The notes under the pieces are model-generated. The model was not told where the DNA came from. It was given only the letters and a program-made list of their open reading frames with translations, and searched no databases. Shown one piece after another: positions 55,520 through 64,000 of a stretch of 64,000 nt of DNA. Every line of letters begins with the position of its first letter. Positions within the stretch are counted from its first letter, which is position 1. Position numbers and translations under genes: made by a program. Origin of the DNA: Achromobacter spanius (GTDB lineage Bacteria > Pseudomonadota > Gammaproteobacteria > Burkholderiales > Burkholderiaceae_B); assembly GCF_002812705.1 (NCBI RefSeq), contig NZ_CP025030.1, forward strand, positions 6,076,001 through 6,140,000. The letters run 5' to 3'.

Positions 55520-57298
55520 ATGCCCCACACGCTGGAACAACTCAATGCCGCCACGCCCGAGGCGGCGCTAGCCATCCTTGACGGCCTGTACGAACATTCG
55601 CCGTGGATCGCGCGGGCAGCGTTGGCGGCGCGCCCTTTTCGGTCCCTGGCGCATCTGCAAGACCAGATGCGGCAGGTGCTGGACCAGGCCGATATCGAAG
55701 CGCAGTTGGCATTGATCCGCGCGCACCCGGAACTGGCCGGCCGCGCCATGCTGCAAAACAGCCTGACCGCGGAATCCACCAACGAACAAGACCAAGCGGG
55801 GCTCACGCATTGCTCGCCGGACGAACTGGCGCGCTTGCAGCAACTGAACACCGACTACAACGCCCGCTTCGGCTTTCCCTTCATCCTGGCCGTGCGCGGC
55901 GCGCGCGGCACGGGTCTGAACCGACAGCAGATCATCGATGAATTCGCGCGCCGGCTCGACAACCCGCCCGACGTCGAACGCCAGGAAGCGCTGCGCAACA
56001 TCCACCGCATCGTCGAGATCCGCCTGGCGGATAAATTCGGCGTGGACCTGAGCCTGGGTAACGATATCTGGGACTGGCAGGAACGCCTCAGCATCCATAG
56101 CGACCCCGGCTACGCCGAGAAGGGCCAGCTTACCGTCACCTATCTGACCGAGGCGCACCGCGCCTGCGCGCAACGCATATCGCACTGGATGCGCGACTGC
56201 GGCTTCGACGAAGTGGAAATCGACGCGGTGGGCAACGTGGTGGGCCGCTACCGCGCCGACCACGCCGACGCCCCCACGCTGATGACCGGCAGCCATTACG
56301 ACACCGTGCGCAACGGCGGCAAATACGACGGCCGCCTGGGCATCTTCGTGCCCATGGCCTGCGTGCGCGAACTCCACCGCCAGGGCCGCCGCCTGCCCTA
56401 CCACCTGGAAGTGATCGGCTTTGCCGAAGAGGAAGGCCAGCGCTACCGCGCCACCTTCCTGGGATCCGGCGCACTGATCGGCCACTTCAAACCCGAATGG
56501 CTGGACCAGCAAGACGCCCAGGGCGTCACCATGCGCGACGCCATGCTGCATGCGGGCCTGTGCATTGACGACATCCCCAAGCTGCGCCGCGACCCGTCGC
56601 GCTACCTGGGCTTTGTCGAAGTCCACATCGAACAAGGCCCGGTGCTGTACGAAATGGGCCTGCCGCTGGGCATCGTCACGTCCATCAACGGCAGCGTGCG
56701 CTACCAGGCGCAGATCTTCGGCATGGCCTGCCATGCGGGCACCACGCCCATGAATCGGCGCCGCGATGCGGCCACCGCAACGGCCGAGCTGGCCTTGTAT
56801 GTGGAACAGCGCGCGGCGCGTGACGGCGATTCGGTCGGCACCATCGGCATGCTGGAAGTGCCCAACGGATCCATCAACGTGGTGCCGGGCGAATGCCGCT
56901 TCAGCCTGGACCTGCGCGCCCCCAGCGATCCGCAACGCGACGCGCTGGTGAACGACGTGCTGGCCGAACTTGACGCCATCTGCCAACGCCGCGGCCTGCG
57001 CTATGCGCTGGAAGAAACCATGCGCGCCGCGGCCGCGCCCAGCGCGCCCGCGTGGCAACAGCGCTGGGAACGCGCCGTCGATGCGCTGGGCGTGCCGGTG
57101 CATCGCATGCCCAGCGGCGCCGGGCACGACGCCATGAAGCTGCACGAAGTCATGCCCCAAGCCATGCTTTTCGTGCGCGGCCAGAACCACGGCATCAGCC
57201 ACAACCCCCGCGAATCCACCACCCGAGACGACATCCAACTGGCCGCGCAAGCCATGCAAGGCCTGCTGGACGATCTTGCCAACGACATCAAACGCTAA
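55520..57298 (+). CDS. Fusion of OHCU decarboxylase and allantoate amidohydrolase-type hydrolase
   Basis: This 592-residue protein has two parts. Residues 1-~170 are an OHCU decarboxylase (UraD) with catalytic His69 (RAHPELAGR) and GFPFILAVRG. Residues ~175-592 are an M20-type amidohydrolase of the AllC/HyuC group, with GSHYDTV, DGRLGI, EEEGQRY, the VEVHIEQGPVL segment and a closing GAGHDAM region. It joins two pathway steps on each side of puuE: OHCU to S-allantoin, and allantoate to ureidoglycine or ureidoglycolate. Such fusions occur in Bordetella relatives. The start follows puuE by 11 bases. Confidence 0.92.
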   Translation: MPHTLEQLNAATPEAALAILDGLYEHSPWIARAALAARPFRSLAHLQDQMRQVLDQADIEAQLALIRAHPELAGRAMLQNSLTAESTNEQDQAGLTHCSPDELARLQQLNTDYNARFGFPFILAVRGARGTGLNRQQIIDEFARRLDNPPDVERQEALRNIHRIVEIRLADKFGVDLSLGNDIWDWQERLSIHSDPGYAEKGQLTVTYLTEAHRACAQRISHWMRDCGFDEVEIDAVGNVVGRYRADHADAPTLMTGSHYDTVRNGGKYDGRLGIFVPMACVRELHRQGRRLPYHLEVIGFAEEEGQRYRATFLGSGALIGHFKPEWLDQQDAQGVTMRDAMLHAGLCIDDIPKLRRDPSRYLGFVEVHIEQGPVLYEMGLPLGIVTSINGSVRYQAQIFGMACHAGTTPMNRRRDAATATAELALYVEQRAARDGDSVGTIGMLEVPNGSINVVPGECRFSLDLRAPSDPQRDALVNDVLAELDAICQRRGLRYALEETMRAAAAPSAPAWQQRWERAVDALGVPVHRMPSGAGHDAMKLHEVMPQAMLFVRGQNHGISHNPRESTTRDDIQLAAQAMQGLLDDLANDIKR

Positions 57299-57304
57299 AA
57301 CGCC

Positions 57305-58534
57305 ATGACTGACTACGCCCGACTAGACGCCTGGGTCGACGCCCACTTCGACGAGCAGGTGCGCTTCCTGCAATCGCTGGTGCGCGTACCCACCGACACA
57401 CCGCCCGGCAACAACGCCCCGCACGCGGTCCGCACCGCCGAACTGCTCAAGGAAATGGGCCTTGAAGCCGAAGCCCACGCCGTTCCAACGCAAGAGGTGC
57501 GGGACTACGGCATGGAATCCATCACCAACCTGATCGTGCGGCGCGAGTACGGCCCGGGCAGGCGCGTGGCGCTGAACGCCCACGGCGACGTGGTGCCCCC
57601 CGGCGACGGCTGGCAGCACGACCCCTATGGCGCTGAAATCGAAGACGGCAGCCTGTACGGCCGCGCCGCCGCCGTCAGCAAAAGCGACTTCGCCAGCTTC
57701 ACCTATGCCGTGCGCGCATTGGAAGCCGTGGCCAAGCCCAGCCATGGCGCCGTTGAACTGCACTTTACGTATGACGAAGAATTCGGCGGCTTGCTGGGCC
57801 CCGGCTGGCTGCTGTCGCAAGGCCTGACCAAGCCCGACCTGATGATCGCCGCCGGGTTCAGCTATGAAGTGGTCACCGCGCACAACGGCTGCCTGCAAAT
57901 GGAAGTGACGGTGCACGGCAAGATGGCGCATGCCGCCATTCCTTCAACCGGCGTGGACGCACTGCAAGGCGCGGTCAAGATCCTGAATGCGCTGTACGCA
58001 CAAAACGCGCGCTACCAGGACATTACGTCGGACGTGCCCGGCATCAGCCATCCCTACCTGAATGTCGGACGCATTGAAGGCGGCACCAACACGAACGTGG
58101 TGCCCGGCAAGGTCAGCTTCAAGCTGGACCGTCGCATGATCCCCGAAGAAAACGCCGTTGAAGTGGAAGCGGATATCCGCCGGATCATCCAGGAGGCGGC
58201 GGCCGCCACGCCAGGAATAACGATCGACATCAAACGCCTGCTGCTGGCCAATTCGATGCGCCCGCTGCCGGGCAATCAGCCCCTGGTGGACGCCATCCAG
58301 AAGCATGGCGAAGCGCTCTTTGGCGAACCCATTCCCGCCATGGGCACGCCGCTCTATACCGACGTACGCCTGTACGGCGAAGCCGGCATTCCCGGCGTGA
58401 TCTACGGCGCCGGCCCGCGCACCGTGCTGGAATCACACGCCAAGCGCAACGACGAACGCGTCGTGCTGGAAGACTTGCGCCGGGCCACCAAGGTCATCGC
58501 GCGCACCCTGTCGGACCTGCTTCAACCGGTCTGA
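57305..58534 (+). CDS. M20 family metallohydrolase (ArgE/DapE type)
   Basis: This 409-residue M20 hydrolase has the metal-site segments NAHGDVVPPG, YDEEFGG and a second HGKMAHAAIPSTGVDA dimerisation segment. It begins 6 bases after the uraD-allC fusion and ends the ureide operon. Function is uncertain: position suggests an amide-cleaving step after allantoate, such as ureidoglycolate hydrolysis, but its sequence type fits ArgE/DapE/CPG2-like enzymes more than known ureidoglycolate amidohydrolases. Confidence 0.88.
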   Translation: MTDYARLDAWVDAHFDEQVRFLQSLVRVPTDTPPGNNAPHAVRTAELLKEMGLEAEAHAVPTQEVRDYGMESITNLIVRREYGPGRRVALNAHGDVVPPGDGWQHDPYGAEIEDGSLYGRAAAVSKSDFASFTYAVRALEAVAKPSHGAVELHFTYDEEFGGLLGPGWLLSQGLTKPDLMIAAGFSYEVVTAHNGCLQMEVTVHGKMAHAAIPSTGVDALQGAVKILNALYAQNARYQDITSDVPGISHPYLNVGRIEGGTNTNVVPGKVSFKLDRRMIPEENAVEVEADIRRIIQEAAAATPGITIDIKRLLLANSMRPLPGNQPLVDAIQKHGEALFGEPIPAMGTPLYTDVRLYGEAGIPGVIYGAGPRTVLESHAKRNDERVVLEDLRRATKVIARTLSDLLQPV

Positions 58535-58560
58535 GTTACGGCCACCTGAGTTTCGGCAAC

Positions 58561-58590
58561 CCATGACGCCGCCCGCGCGCGGCGTCATGG
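58561..58590 (+). terminator. Terminator hairpin after the M20 gene
   Basis: A perfect 12-bp stem (58561-58572 with 58579-58590) closes a 6-base loop. No T-run follows, but it separates the ureide operon from the permease gene. Confidence 0.75.
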
Positions 58591-58705
58591 CACATCACTG
58601 CCCACCACCGCCCCCTCTGCCGTACACCCCTAACTTTCCTACACAACGTAACTAATAATGTCTATTTGATTCGGGTTTTCCTCTATTTCGAGAACCCCGC
58701 CTGGC

Positions 58706-58713
58706 TGTATACA
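58706..58713. promoter_or_regulatory. TGTATACA palindrome upstream of the purine permease
   Basis: A perfect TGTATACA, followed 12 bases on by GTACAC, 71 bases before the permease ATG. It matches the site between uraH and puuE. Confidence 0.5.
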
Positions 58714-58783
58714 TTCCCCGTACACAAGAACTGCTTTTCAGGATTTTCCCGACCGACATTTCACTCCGCCAGGAGACATTCCC

Positions 58784-60289
58784 ATGCAGGCTGCATCGCC
58801 CGCGCCGTCCAGCGCGTCTCAAGACCTCCACCCCGTTGACCAGCGTCTGCCCTCGGGCAAACTGGCGGCGTTGGGCCTGCAACACGTGTTGGTGATGTAT
58901 GCCGGCGCGGTGGCCGTACCGTTGATCGTCGGCCGCGCCTTGAACCTGACGCCCGACGAAGTCGCCATGCTGATCTCGGCGGACCTTTTCTGTTGCGGCC
59001 TGGTGACCTTGATCCAGACCCTGGGCGCCACGCAGTGGTTCGGCATCAAACTGCCCGTGATGATGGGCGTCACGTTCGCGGCGGTAGCCCCCATGGTGGC
59101 GATGGCCAACGCCAACCCCGGTCCGGGCGGGGCGCAATTGCTATTCGGGACCATCATCGGGGCGGGCATCATCTCCATCCTGGTCGCCCCGATGATCAGC
59201 CGCATGCTGCGCTACTTTCCGCCCGTGGTAACGGGCACCATCATCACGGTCATCGGCATCACCTTGATGCGGGTCGGCATCAACTGGGTGTTCGGCAACC
59301 CGTCCGGCCCCACCGCGCCCGTCATCGTGGACCCCATCTACGCAAAGTGGCTGGCCGACGTCACCTCGCCGGGCAGCGCCATTCCGCCCGTGCCCCAGGG
59401 TTTTGCCATCATGCCGTCGATGCCCAACCCGCGCTATGCGGACCTGACCGGCTTCGGCATCGCCGTGCTGGTGCTGACGTCCATCCTGCTGATCGTCAAA
59501 TTCACGCGCGGCTTCATTGCCAACATCTCGGTGCTGCTGGGCATCGTGATCGGTGCCGTTGTGGCCTCGGCCACCGGCATCATGACGTTTGAAAAAATCG
59601 GCCAGGCAGACTGGTTCGACATCGTCCTGCCCTTCCATTTCGGCATGCCAAGGTTCGACCCCATGTTGATTCTGAGCATGGCGCTGATCATGGTGGTGGT
59701 GATGATCGAATCCGCCGGCATGTTTCTGGCGCTGGGCGAAATGACCGAGCGTGAGATCAGCCAGGAGAACATGGCGCGCGGGCTGCGCACGGACGGCCTG
59801 GGCACCCTTATCGGGGGCATCTTCAACACGTTCCCGTACACCAGTTTTTCTCAGAACGTGGGCCTGGTCGCGGTGACCGGCGTGAAAAGCCGCTTTGTGT
59901 GCGTGGCGGGCGGCATCATCCTGCTGGTGCTGGGCCTGCTGCCCAAGATGGCCGCGCTGGTGGAATCGCTGCCCACCGTGGTGCTGGGCGGCGCCGGCAT
60001 CGTCATGTTCGGCATGGTGACCGCCACCGGCATCCGCATCCTGTCGGGGGTGGACTTCAAGGGCAATCGCCACAATTCCATGATCGTGGCGGTGTCGATC
60101 GGCATCGGCATGGTGCCGCTGATCGCGCCCAATTTCAAACAATGGATGCCGCACTCACTGCACACGCTGATCGAGTCCGGCATTCTGCTGGCGTCGCTGT
60201 CGGCCGTGCTGCTGAACCTGTTCCTTAACGGCGCCACGCATGACGAACGCGCCATCATCACCGCGGCACTGCAGGCCGAGGAACACTGA
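58784..60289 (+). CDS. NCS2 family xanthine/urate permease
   Basis: This 501-residue membrane transporter has about 12-14 helices and the NCS2 pattern, including the GLQHVLVMYAGAVAVP start, the IGGIFNTFPYTSFSQNVGL segment and the MFGMVTATGIRIL helix. NCS2 proteins of the UacT/XanQ type import urate, xanthine or uric acid by proton symport. The gene neighbours make urate or xanthine the likely substrate. AGGAG lies 8 bases before the ATG, and it has its own promoter with the TGTATACA site. Confidence 0.92.
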   Translation: MQAASPAPSSASQDLHPVDQRLPSGKLAALGLQHVLVMYAGAVAVPLIVGRALNLTPDEVAMLISADLFCCGLVTLIQTLGATQWFGIKLPVMMGVTFAAVAPMVAMANANPGPGGAQLLFGTIIGAGIISILVAPMISRMLRYFPPVVTGTIITVIGITLMRVGINWVFGNPSGPTAPVIVDPIYAKWLADVTSPGSAIPPVPQGFAIMPSMPNPRYADLTGFGIAVLVLTSILLIVKFTRGFIANISVLLGIVIGAVVASATGIMTFEKIGQADWFDIVLPFHFGMPRFDPMLILSMALIMVVVMIESAGMFLALGEMTEREISQENMARGLRTDGLGTLIGGIFNTFPYTSFSQNVGLVAVTGVKSRFVCVAGGIILLVLGLLPKMAALVESLPTVVLGGAGIVMFGMVTATGIRILSGVDFKGNRHNSMIVAVSIGIGMVPLIAPNFKQWMPHSLHTLIESGILLASLSAVLLNLFLNGATHDERAIITAALQAEEH

Positions 60290-60302
60290 TCGGGTTGTGG
60301 AG

Positions 60303-60338
60303 CATCGCGGCCGGGCCCCGTCGGGGCAGGCCGCGATG
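60303..60338. terminator. Nested hairpin between the permease and OPT transporter genes
   Basis: CATCGCGGCC (60303-60312) pairs with 60329-60338, and an inner GCCCCG/CGGGGC stem (60315-60327) caps it. It ends the permease gene, and the OPT gene converges on it. Confidence 0.7.
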
Positions 60339-60339
60339 T

Positions 60340-60411
60340 GTTCACGAGGTCCGTCCGTTCACGGCCCCCAACTGTTCACCAGCCCGCCTCGTTCACAGCC
60401 CCCTCCGTCAC
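60340..60411. repeat. 17-bp degenerate tandem repeat with GTTCAC core
   Basis: GTTCAC recurs at 60340, 60357, 60374 and 60391, exactly 17 bases apart, with a degenerate fifth copy (GTCAC) at 60407. The rest of each unit is C-rich and variable. It lies directly after the nested hairpin in the convergent gap. Confidence 0.75.
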
Positions 60412-60418
60412 CGGCCCT

Positions 60419-62476
60419 TTAAGCCAGGCGCATCACCCGACGCCAGAACATGACCGCCACCAGGACAAAGACGGCCAGGCCCAGATAAGACGCCGTAGCC
60501 GAGAAATCCTCGCCCGCGATCGCCAATGGCGCATCAGTACCGGCCGCGCCGATAATCCCCGCCATCAGCACGCCAACCAGGCTCTCGCCCACGATCAGAC
60601 CCGAGGCGATCAGCACGCCGCGCCGGTTCGGCGCATCGGCGAATTGCTCATACGGGGTTCCGGCGGCGGCGGCACGGCGGCGCAAGGCCCGCTCCAGCAA
60701 CCACGCCAGCACCGCACCCGCCACAATCGGCGCCGCCACGGTCGGCGGCAGGTAGATACCGATGCCAACGGCCAACACCGGAATGCGCGCCACGCGGCAG
60801 GTACGCTTGAGAATTTCGTCCACCACGATCAGCGCAACCCCCACGGCCATGCCGATCAGGATCATCGTCCAATTCAGTTGATGCGTGAAAATGCCGCGCG
60901 TAATCGCCAGCATCAGCGTGGCTTGCGGCGCCGACAGCGCTTGCGTGGGGTCCATGCCTTCGCGCGGCATCGCATCCGCGAAACCGTAGGCGTTGTAAAG
61001 CAGGTCCAGCACGGGTGAAATCACCGCCGCGCCCACCACGCAACCTATCAGCAGCGCCACCTGCTGGCGCCACGGCGTTGCGCCGACCAACCAGCCCGTC
61101 TTCAGGTCCTGCAGGTTGTCGTTGGAAATGGACGCTACCGCCACCACCGCCGAGGTGCTGAAGATCGACAGCGCAATCGCCATCTGCACACCGTTTTGCG
61201 CCTGGAGCAATTCGCCGCCCAGCGTCAGCATCAACAGCGACACCAGCACAATGGCCACGATGCCCACACCCGAAATCGGGCTGGTCGACGACCCCACCAA
61301 GCCCGCCATGTAGCCGCAGGCCGCGGCCACCAGGAAGCCGAACACAAAGGCAAACAACACGGCGTAGGCCACCAGTTTCCAGACGGCGCCGGCCGACACG
61401 GGCGCGCCCGACAGGAACACCTGGAAGGTGATGACCAAGACCGCCACCAGCACCAGCGTCACGATCGAAATCCAGCCCGCCGACAAGTCGCGTTCCGTAC
61501 GCGGCGCCTGGCCCGCGCGGGCCGCGCCCGCTTTGGTCAACGCCGAAAACGAGGCTTTGACGCCGCGCGCCATGGGCACGAACAAGGTCGCCAGCGTCCA
61601 GATTGCGCCCACGCCTATCACGCCCGCGCCAATGAAGCGCACTTGCGACGACCACAGGCCGGTGGCGTACTGCGCCAGCGATTGCCCGGCCGGCATGTCG
61701 CCCATGGCGGTCAGCACGGGTACCGCAATGCCCCAGGAAATGATCAAACCGGTCAGCATGGCCAGGCCCGCCACGATGCCGATCAGGTAGCCCGCGCCCA
61801 GCAGCGCCAGCGAAAAGCCCATGGGCAGCCGGAACACCGCGCCGCCCAGCGCGAACCAGCCACTGACGCTGTCGCCCAGCACCCGCAAGCCGCTGGCCGC
61901 AAAGCTGACCACCGCGGCCACCACGCCCCCCGCGACGATATCGCCCATGCCGGTCGCGACGGGTTTGCCCACTGCCTTGCCCGCTGCATCGCCCTCGGCC
62001 GCATCCTGCGCCCGTTCGGCGCTGCCCACGCGCAGGATCTCGGCCGCCGCCACGCCTTCCGGGTACGGCAGGTTGCTCTGCACCACCATCACGTGGCGCA
62101 GCGGAATGGTGAACATCACGCCCAACATGCCGCCCGCGGCGCAAATGCCCAGCGTCTGCCAGAACGGAAAGCCCTGCCAGTGGCCCATCATGACCAGCGC
62201 CGGCAGGATGAAGATGATGGCCGACAGCGTGCCGGCCGCCGAGGCCTGCGTCTGCACCATATTGTTTTCGAGGATGTTGGCGTCCTTGAACAGGCGCAAC
62301 ACCGACATCGAGATGACCGCCGCCGGAATGGCGGACGAAAACGTCAGGCCCACCTTCAGCCCCAGGAAGACGTTCGAGGCCGTGAAGATCACGGTAATCA
62401 GGGCGCCCAGCAAAATGCCCCGGAACGTCAGTTCCGGTAGCGTGACGTTTGCCGGGACGCTGACGGGTTGAGTCAT
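60419..62476 (-). CDS. OPT family oligopeptide transporter
   Basis: This 685-residue membrane protein has about 14-16 helices and the OPT pattern: NVFLGLKVGLTFSSAIPAAV, the VVQSNLPYPEGVAAAEIL segment and ISGVGIVAIV. OPT proteins import peptides or, in some bacteria, metal chelates. GGGAGA precedes the ATG. It is unlinked in function to its neighbours as far as I can see; the permease gene converges on it and the E1 gene diverges from it. Confidence 0.9.
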   Translation of the reverse strand: MTQPVSVPANVTLPELTFRGILLGALITVIFTASNVFLGLKVGLTFSSAIPAAVISMSVLRLFKDANILENNMVQTQASAAGTLSAIIFILPALVMMGHWQGFPFWQTLGICAAGGMLGVMFTIPLRHVMVVQSNLPYPEGVAAAEILRVGSAERAQDAAEGDAAGKAVGKPVATGMGDIVAGGVVAAVVSFAASGLRVLGDSVSGWFALGGAVFRLPMGFSLALLGAGYLIGIVAGLAMLTGLIISWGIAVPVLTAMGDMPAGQSLAQYATGLWSSQVRFIGAGVIGVGAIWTLATLFVPMARGVKASFSALTKAGAARAGQAPRTERDLSAGWISIVTLVLVAVLVITFQVFLSGAPVSAGAVWKLVAYAVLFAFVFGFLVAAACGYMAGLVGSSTSPISGVGIVAIVLVSLLMLTLGGELLQAQNGVQMAIALSIFSTSAVVAVASISNDNLQDLKTGWLVGATPWRQQVALLIGCVVGAAVISPVLDLLYNAYGFADAMPREGMDPTQALSAPQATLMLAITRGIFTHQLNWTMILIGMAVGVALIVVDEILKRTCRVARIPVLAVGIGIYLPPTVAAPIVAGAVLAWLLERALRRRAAAAGTPYEQFADAPNRRGVLIASGLIVGESLVGVLMAGIIGAAGTDAPLAIAGEDFSATASYLGLAVFVLVAVMFWRRVMRLA

Positions 62477-62694
62477 TGAAGTCTCCCGTTGTGAATGCGA
62501 ATAAACCGCGCATTCTAGCGCTTCGGCGTCCACCCAGTGGTCACCACGAGTAAGCGTCGCTTGGCCGCAGAAGCTGCCGGCAAGGGAAACATCGGCAAAA
62601 GATTATGCTGAAATCCCCGGCGTCTCCCTGTGAATTTGATGACTCATGCCACCCACACAGGTCTAGCATTGAGCGATAACAGGAGACAACACCC
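62477..62694. promoter_or_regulatory. Divergent promoter gap between the OPT and pyruvate dehydrogenase genes
   Basis: This 218-base gap must hold promoters for both genes. I could not fix -35/-10 boxes. An AGGAGACAACACCC leader forms the ribosome-binding site of the plus-strand gene. Confidence 0.45.
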
Positions 62695-64000
62695 ATGCGC
62701 GACGCGAGCCACCCCGCCCCCGGCCCTCACACCGGGTCTGACGCCGACCCCACGGAAACCGCCGAATGGCGCGACGCCTTGCAGTCGCTGCTTGAGGCCG
62801 ATGGCGCCGAGCGCGCGGGCTATGTGCTGGACAGCGTGCTGGGGCACGCCGCGTCCCTGGGGCTGCGCGCCAACAGCCAGACGCGCACCGCCTACCTGAA
62901 CACGATTCCCGCCAGCCAGGAGCCGCCTTTTCCTGGCAACCTGGCCGTGGAAGAACGCATCGCCCGCATCAACCGCTGGAACGCCTTGGCCATGGTGGTG
63001 CGGGCCAACCAGGCGCACGGCGAGCTGGGCGGCCACATCGCCAGCTATGCCTCCGCCGCCGACCTGTTTGAAGTGGGCTTCAACCACTTCTTCCGCGCGC
63101 AATCGGCCGATGGCCCCGGCGACCTGGTCTACATGCAGCCGCACTCCGCGCCCGGCGTGTACGCCCGCGCCTTTCTTGAAGGCTTCCTGGGCGAAGATGA
63201 CCTGGCGCATTTCCGCCAGGAAATCACGGCTACCGGGCGCGGCCTGCGCGGGCTGTCGTCCTACCCCCATCCGTGGTTGATGCCTGATTTCTGGCAGTTC
63301 CCGACGGGGTCCATGGGCATCGGCCCCATCAACGCGATTTATCAGGCGCGCTTCATGCGCTATCTGGAGCACCGCTCGCTGGCACCCGCCAGCGACCGCA
63401 AGGTCTGGGGTATTTTTGGCGACGGCGAAATGGACGAGCCGGAATCCATCGCCGCCCTGACGCTTGCCGCGCGCGAGAAGCTCGACAACCTGGTGTTCGT
63501 CGTCAACTGCAACCTGCAACGGCTGGACGGCCCGGTGCGCGGCAACGGCCGCATCATCGACGAACTGGAAACGCTGTACGCGGGCGCCGGCTGGAACGTG
63601 ATCAAGCTGGTGTGGGGCAGCGACTGGGACGCCCTGCTTGCCCGCGACGCCAATGGCGCGCTGGCCCGCGCCTTCTCCAATACCGTCGACGGCCAATTCC
63701 AGACCTTCGCCGCCAACGATGGTGCGTTCAATCGCGCGCATTTTTTCAATCAGCACCCCGAGCTGGCCGCGCTGGTGGCGGACTGGACCGACGAAGCCAT
63801 CGACCGCCTGCACCGAGGCGGCCACGACATGGTGAAGATCCATGCCGCCTATCACCGTGCGGCCAAGCACAGCGGCCAGCCCACCGTGATCCTGGCGCAA
63901 ACGAAAAAGGGCTTTGGCATGGGCGCGGCAGGCCAGGGCAAGATGACGACGCACCAGCAGAAAAAGCTGGACGACGAAGCCTTGCTGGCCTTTCGCGACC
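62695..64000 (+). CDS. aceE: Pyruvate dehydrogenase E1 component, homodimeric type, 3' end beyond window
   Basis: Only the first 435 codons are visible; the frame is open at base 64000. The sequence fits the homodimeric E1 of pyruvate dehydrogenase: HIASYASAADLFEVGFNHFF, the YMQPHSAPGVYARAFLEG segment and the thiamine motif GDGEMDEPES with its NCNLQRLDGPVRGNG continuation. It decarboxylates pyruvate in the acetyl-CoA-forming complex. AGGAG lies 9 bases before the ATG. Whether this is the main aceE or one of several paralogues cannot be told here. Confidence 0.9.
   Translation, partial: MRDASHPAPGPHTGSDADPTETAEWRDALQSLLEADGAERAGYVLDSVLGHAASLGLRANSQTRTAYLNTIPASQEPPFPGNLAVEERIARINRWNALAMVVRANQAHGELGGHIASYASAADLFEVGFNHFFRAQSADGPGDLVYMQPHSAPGVYARAFLEGFLGEDDLAHFRQEITATGRGLRGLSSYPHPWLMPDFWQFPTGSMGIGPINAIYQARFMRYLEHRSLAPASDRKVWGIFGDGEMDEPESIAALTLAAREKLDNLVFVVNCNLQRLDGPVRGNGRIIDELETLYAGAGWNVIKLVWGSDWDALLARDANGALARAFSNTVDGQFQTFAANDGAFNRAHFFNQHPELAALVADWTDEAIDRLHRGGHDMVKIHAAYHRAAKHSGQPTVILAQTKKGFGMGAAGQGKMTTHQQKKLDDEALLAFRD

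Noticed and set aside
60340..60411. CRISPR-like array
   Set aside because: Only a 6-base core repeats, at 17-base spacing; there are no long identical repeats, unique spacers or cas genes.

Overview
The window is GC-rich, with tightly packed genes typical of a beta-proteobacterium of the family Alcaligenaceae (Achromobacter/Bordetella type). The pointers are an FtrABCD-type ferrous iron system, a phaC-phaB-phaR cluster, paired cyanophycin synthetases, an odhA-odhB-lpdA operon followed by zapE, and a PuuD-type urate pathway. Identification is by protein motifs and gene order only; no database search was run. I see no tRNA, rRNA, CRISPR array, insertion sequence or prophage.

Region by region. 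1-7503: a cyanophycin storage-polymer locus, with an ABC exporter (cut by the window edge) divergent from two tandem cyanophycin synthetases. 7504-9128: a 41-residue lipoprotein and a small stress-type group (CsbD, DUF1328, BON). 9129-13298: PhzF-like enzyme, then ftrABCD ferrous iron uptake on the minus strand. 13530-16672: polyhydroxyalkanoate genes phaC, phaB, phaR. 16790-26557: housekeeping genes (pgeF, rluD, bamD, a DinG/YoaA helicase, tex, an orphan gene, trpS). 26728-29649: a four-gene iron-linked membrane operon (DUF4198, DUF3649, PepSY, DUF3325), with start and stop codons overlapping throughout and a Fur-box-like site upstream. 29871-39318: hydroxyproline catabolism (DHDPS-family enzyme, epimerase, two oxidoreductases) running without a break into an inositol-phosphatase-family enzyme and an FbpABC-type ABC importer. 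39323-43437: TonB receptor, FecR and FecI with a Fur-box-like site. 43549-50478: zapE and the 2-oxoglutarate dehydrogenase operon. 50810-52491: Lrp-type regulator divergent from ACC deaminase. 52568-60289: a complete urate-to-allantoate pathway (puuD, uraH, puuE, a uraD-allC fusion), an extra M20 hydrolase and a purine permease. 60419-64000: OPT transporter and the start of a pyruvate dehydrogenase E1 gene.

Three themes tie the window together. The first is carbon and nitrogen storage: cyanophycin and PHA. The second is iron acquisition: ftrABCD, the PepSY operon and the FecIR receptor. The third is use of unusual nitrogen sources: hydroxyproline, ACC and ureides. The most interesting points are: the first cyanophycin synthetase copy has lost several motifs that the second keeps; the exporter has a PH-like plus zinc-ribbon N-terminus; the hydroxyproline genes are coupled to a phosphatase and an organophosphate/iron-type importer; a TGTATACA-type palindrome is shared by three ureide-gene promoters; and the odh operon contains elaborately folded intergenic segments.
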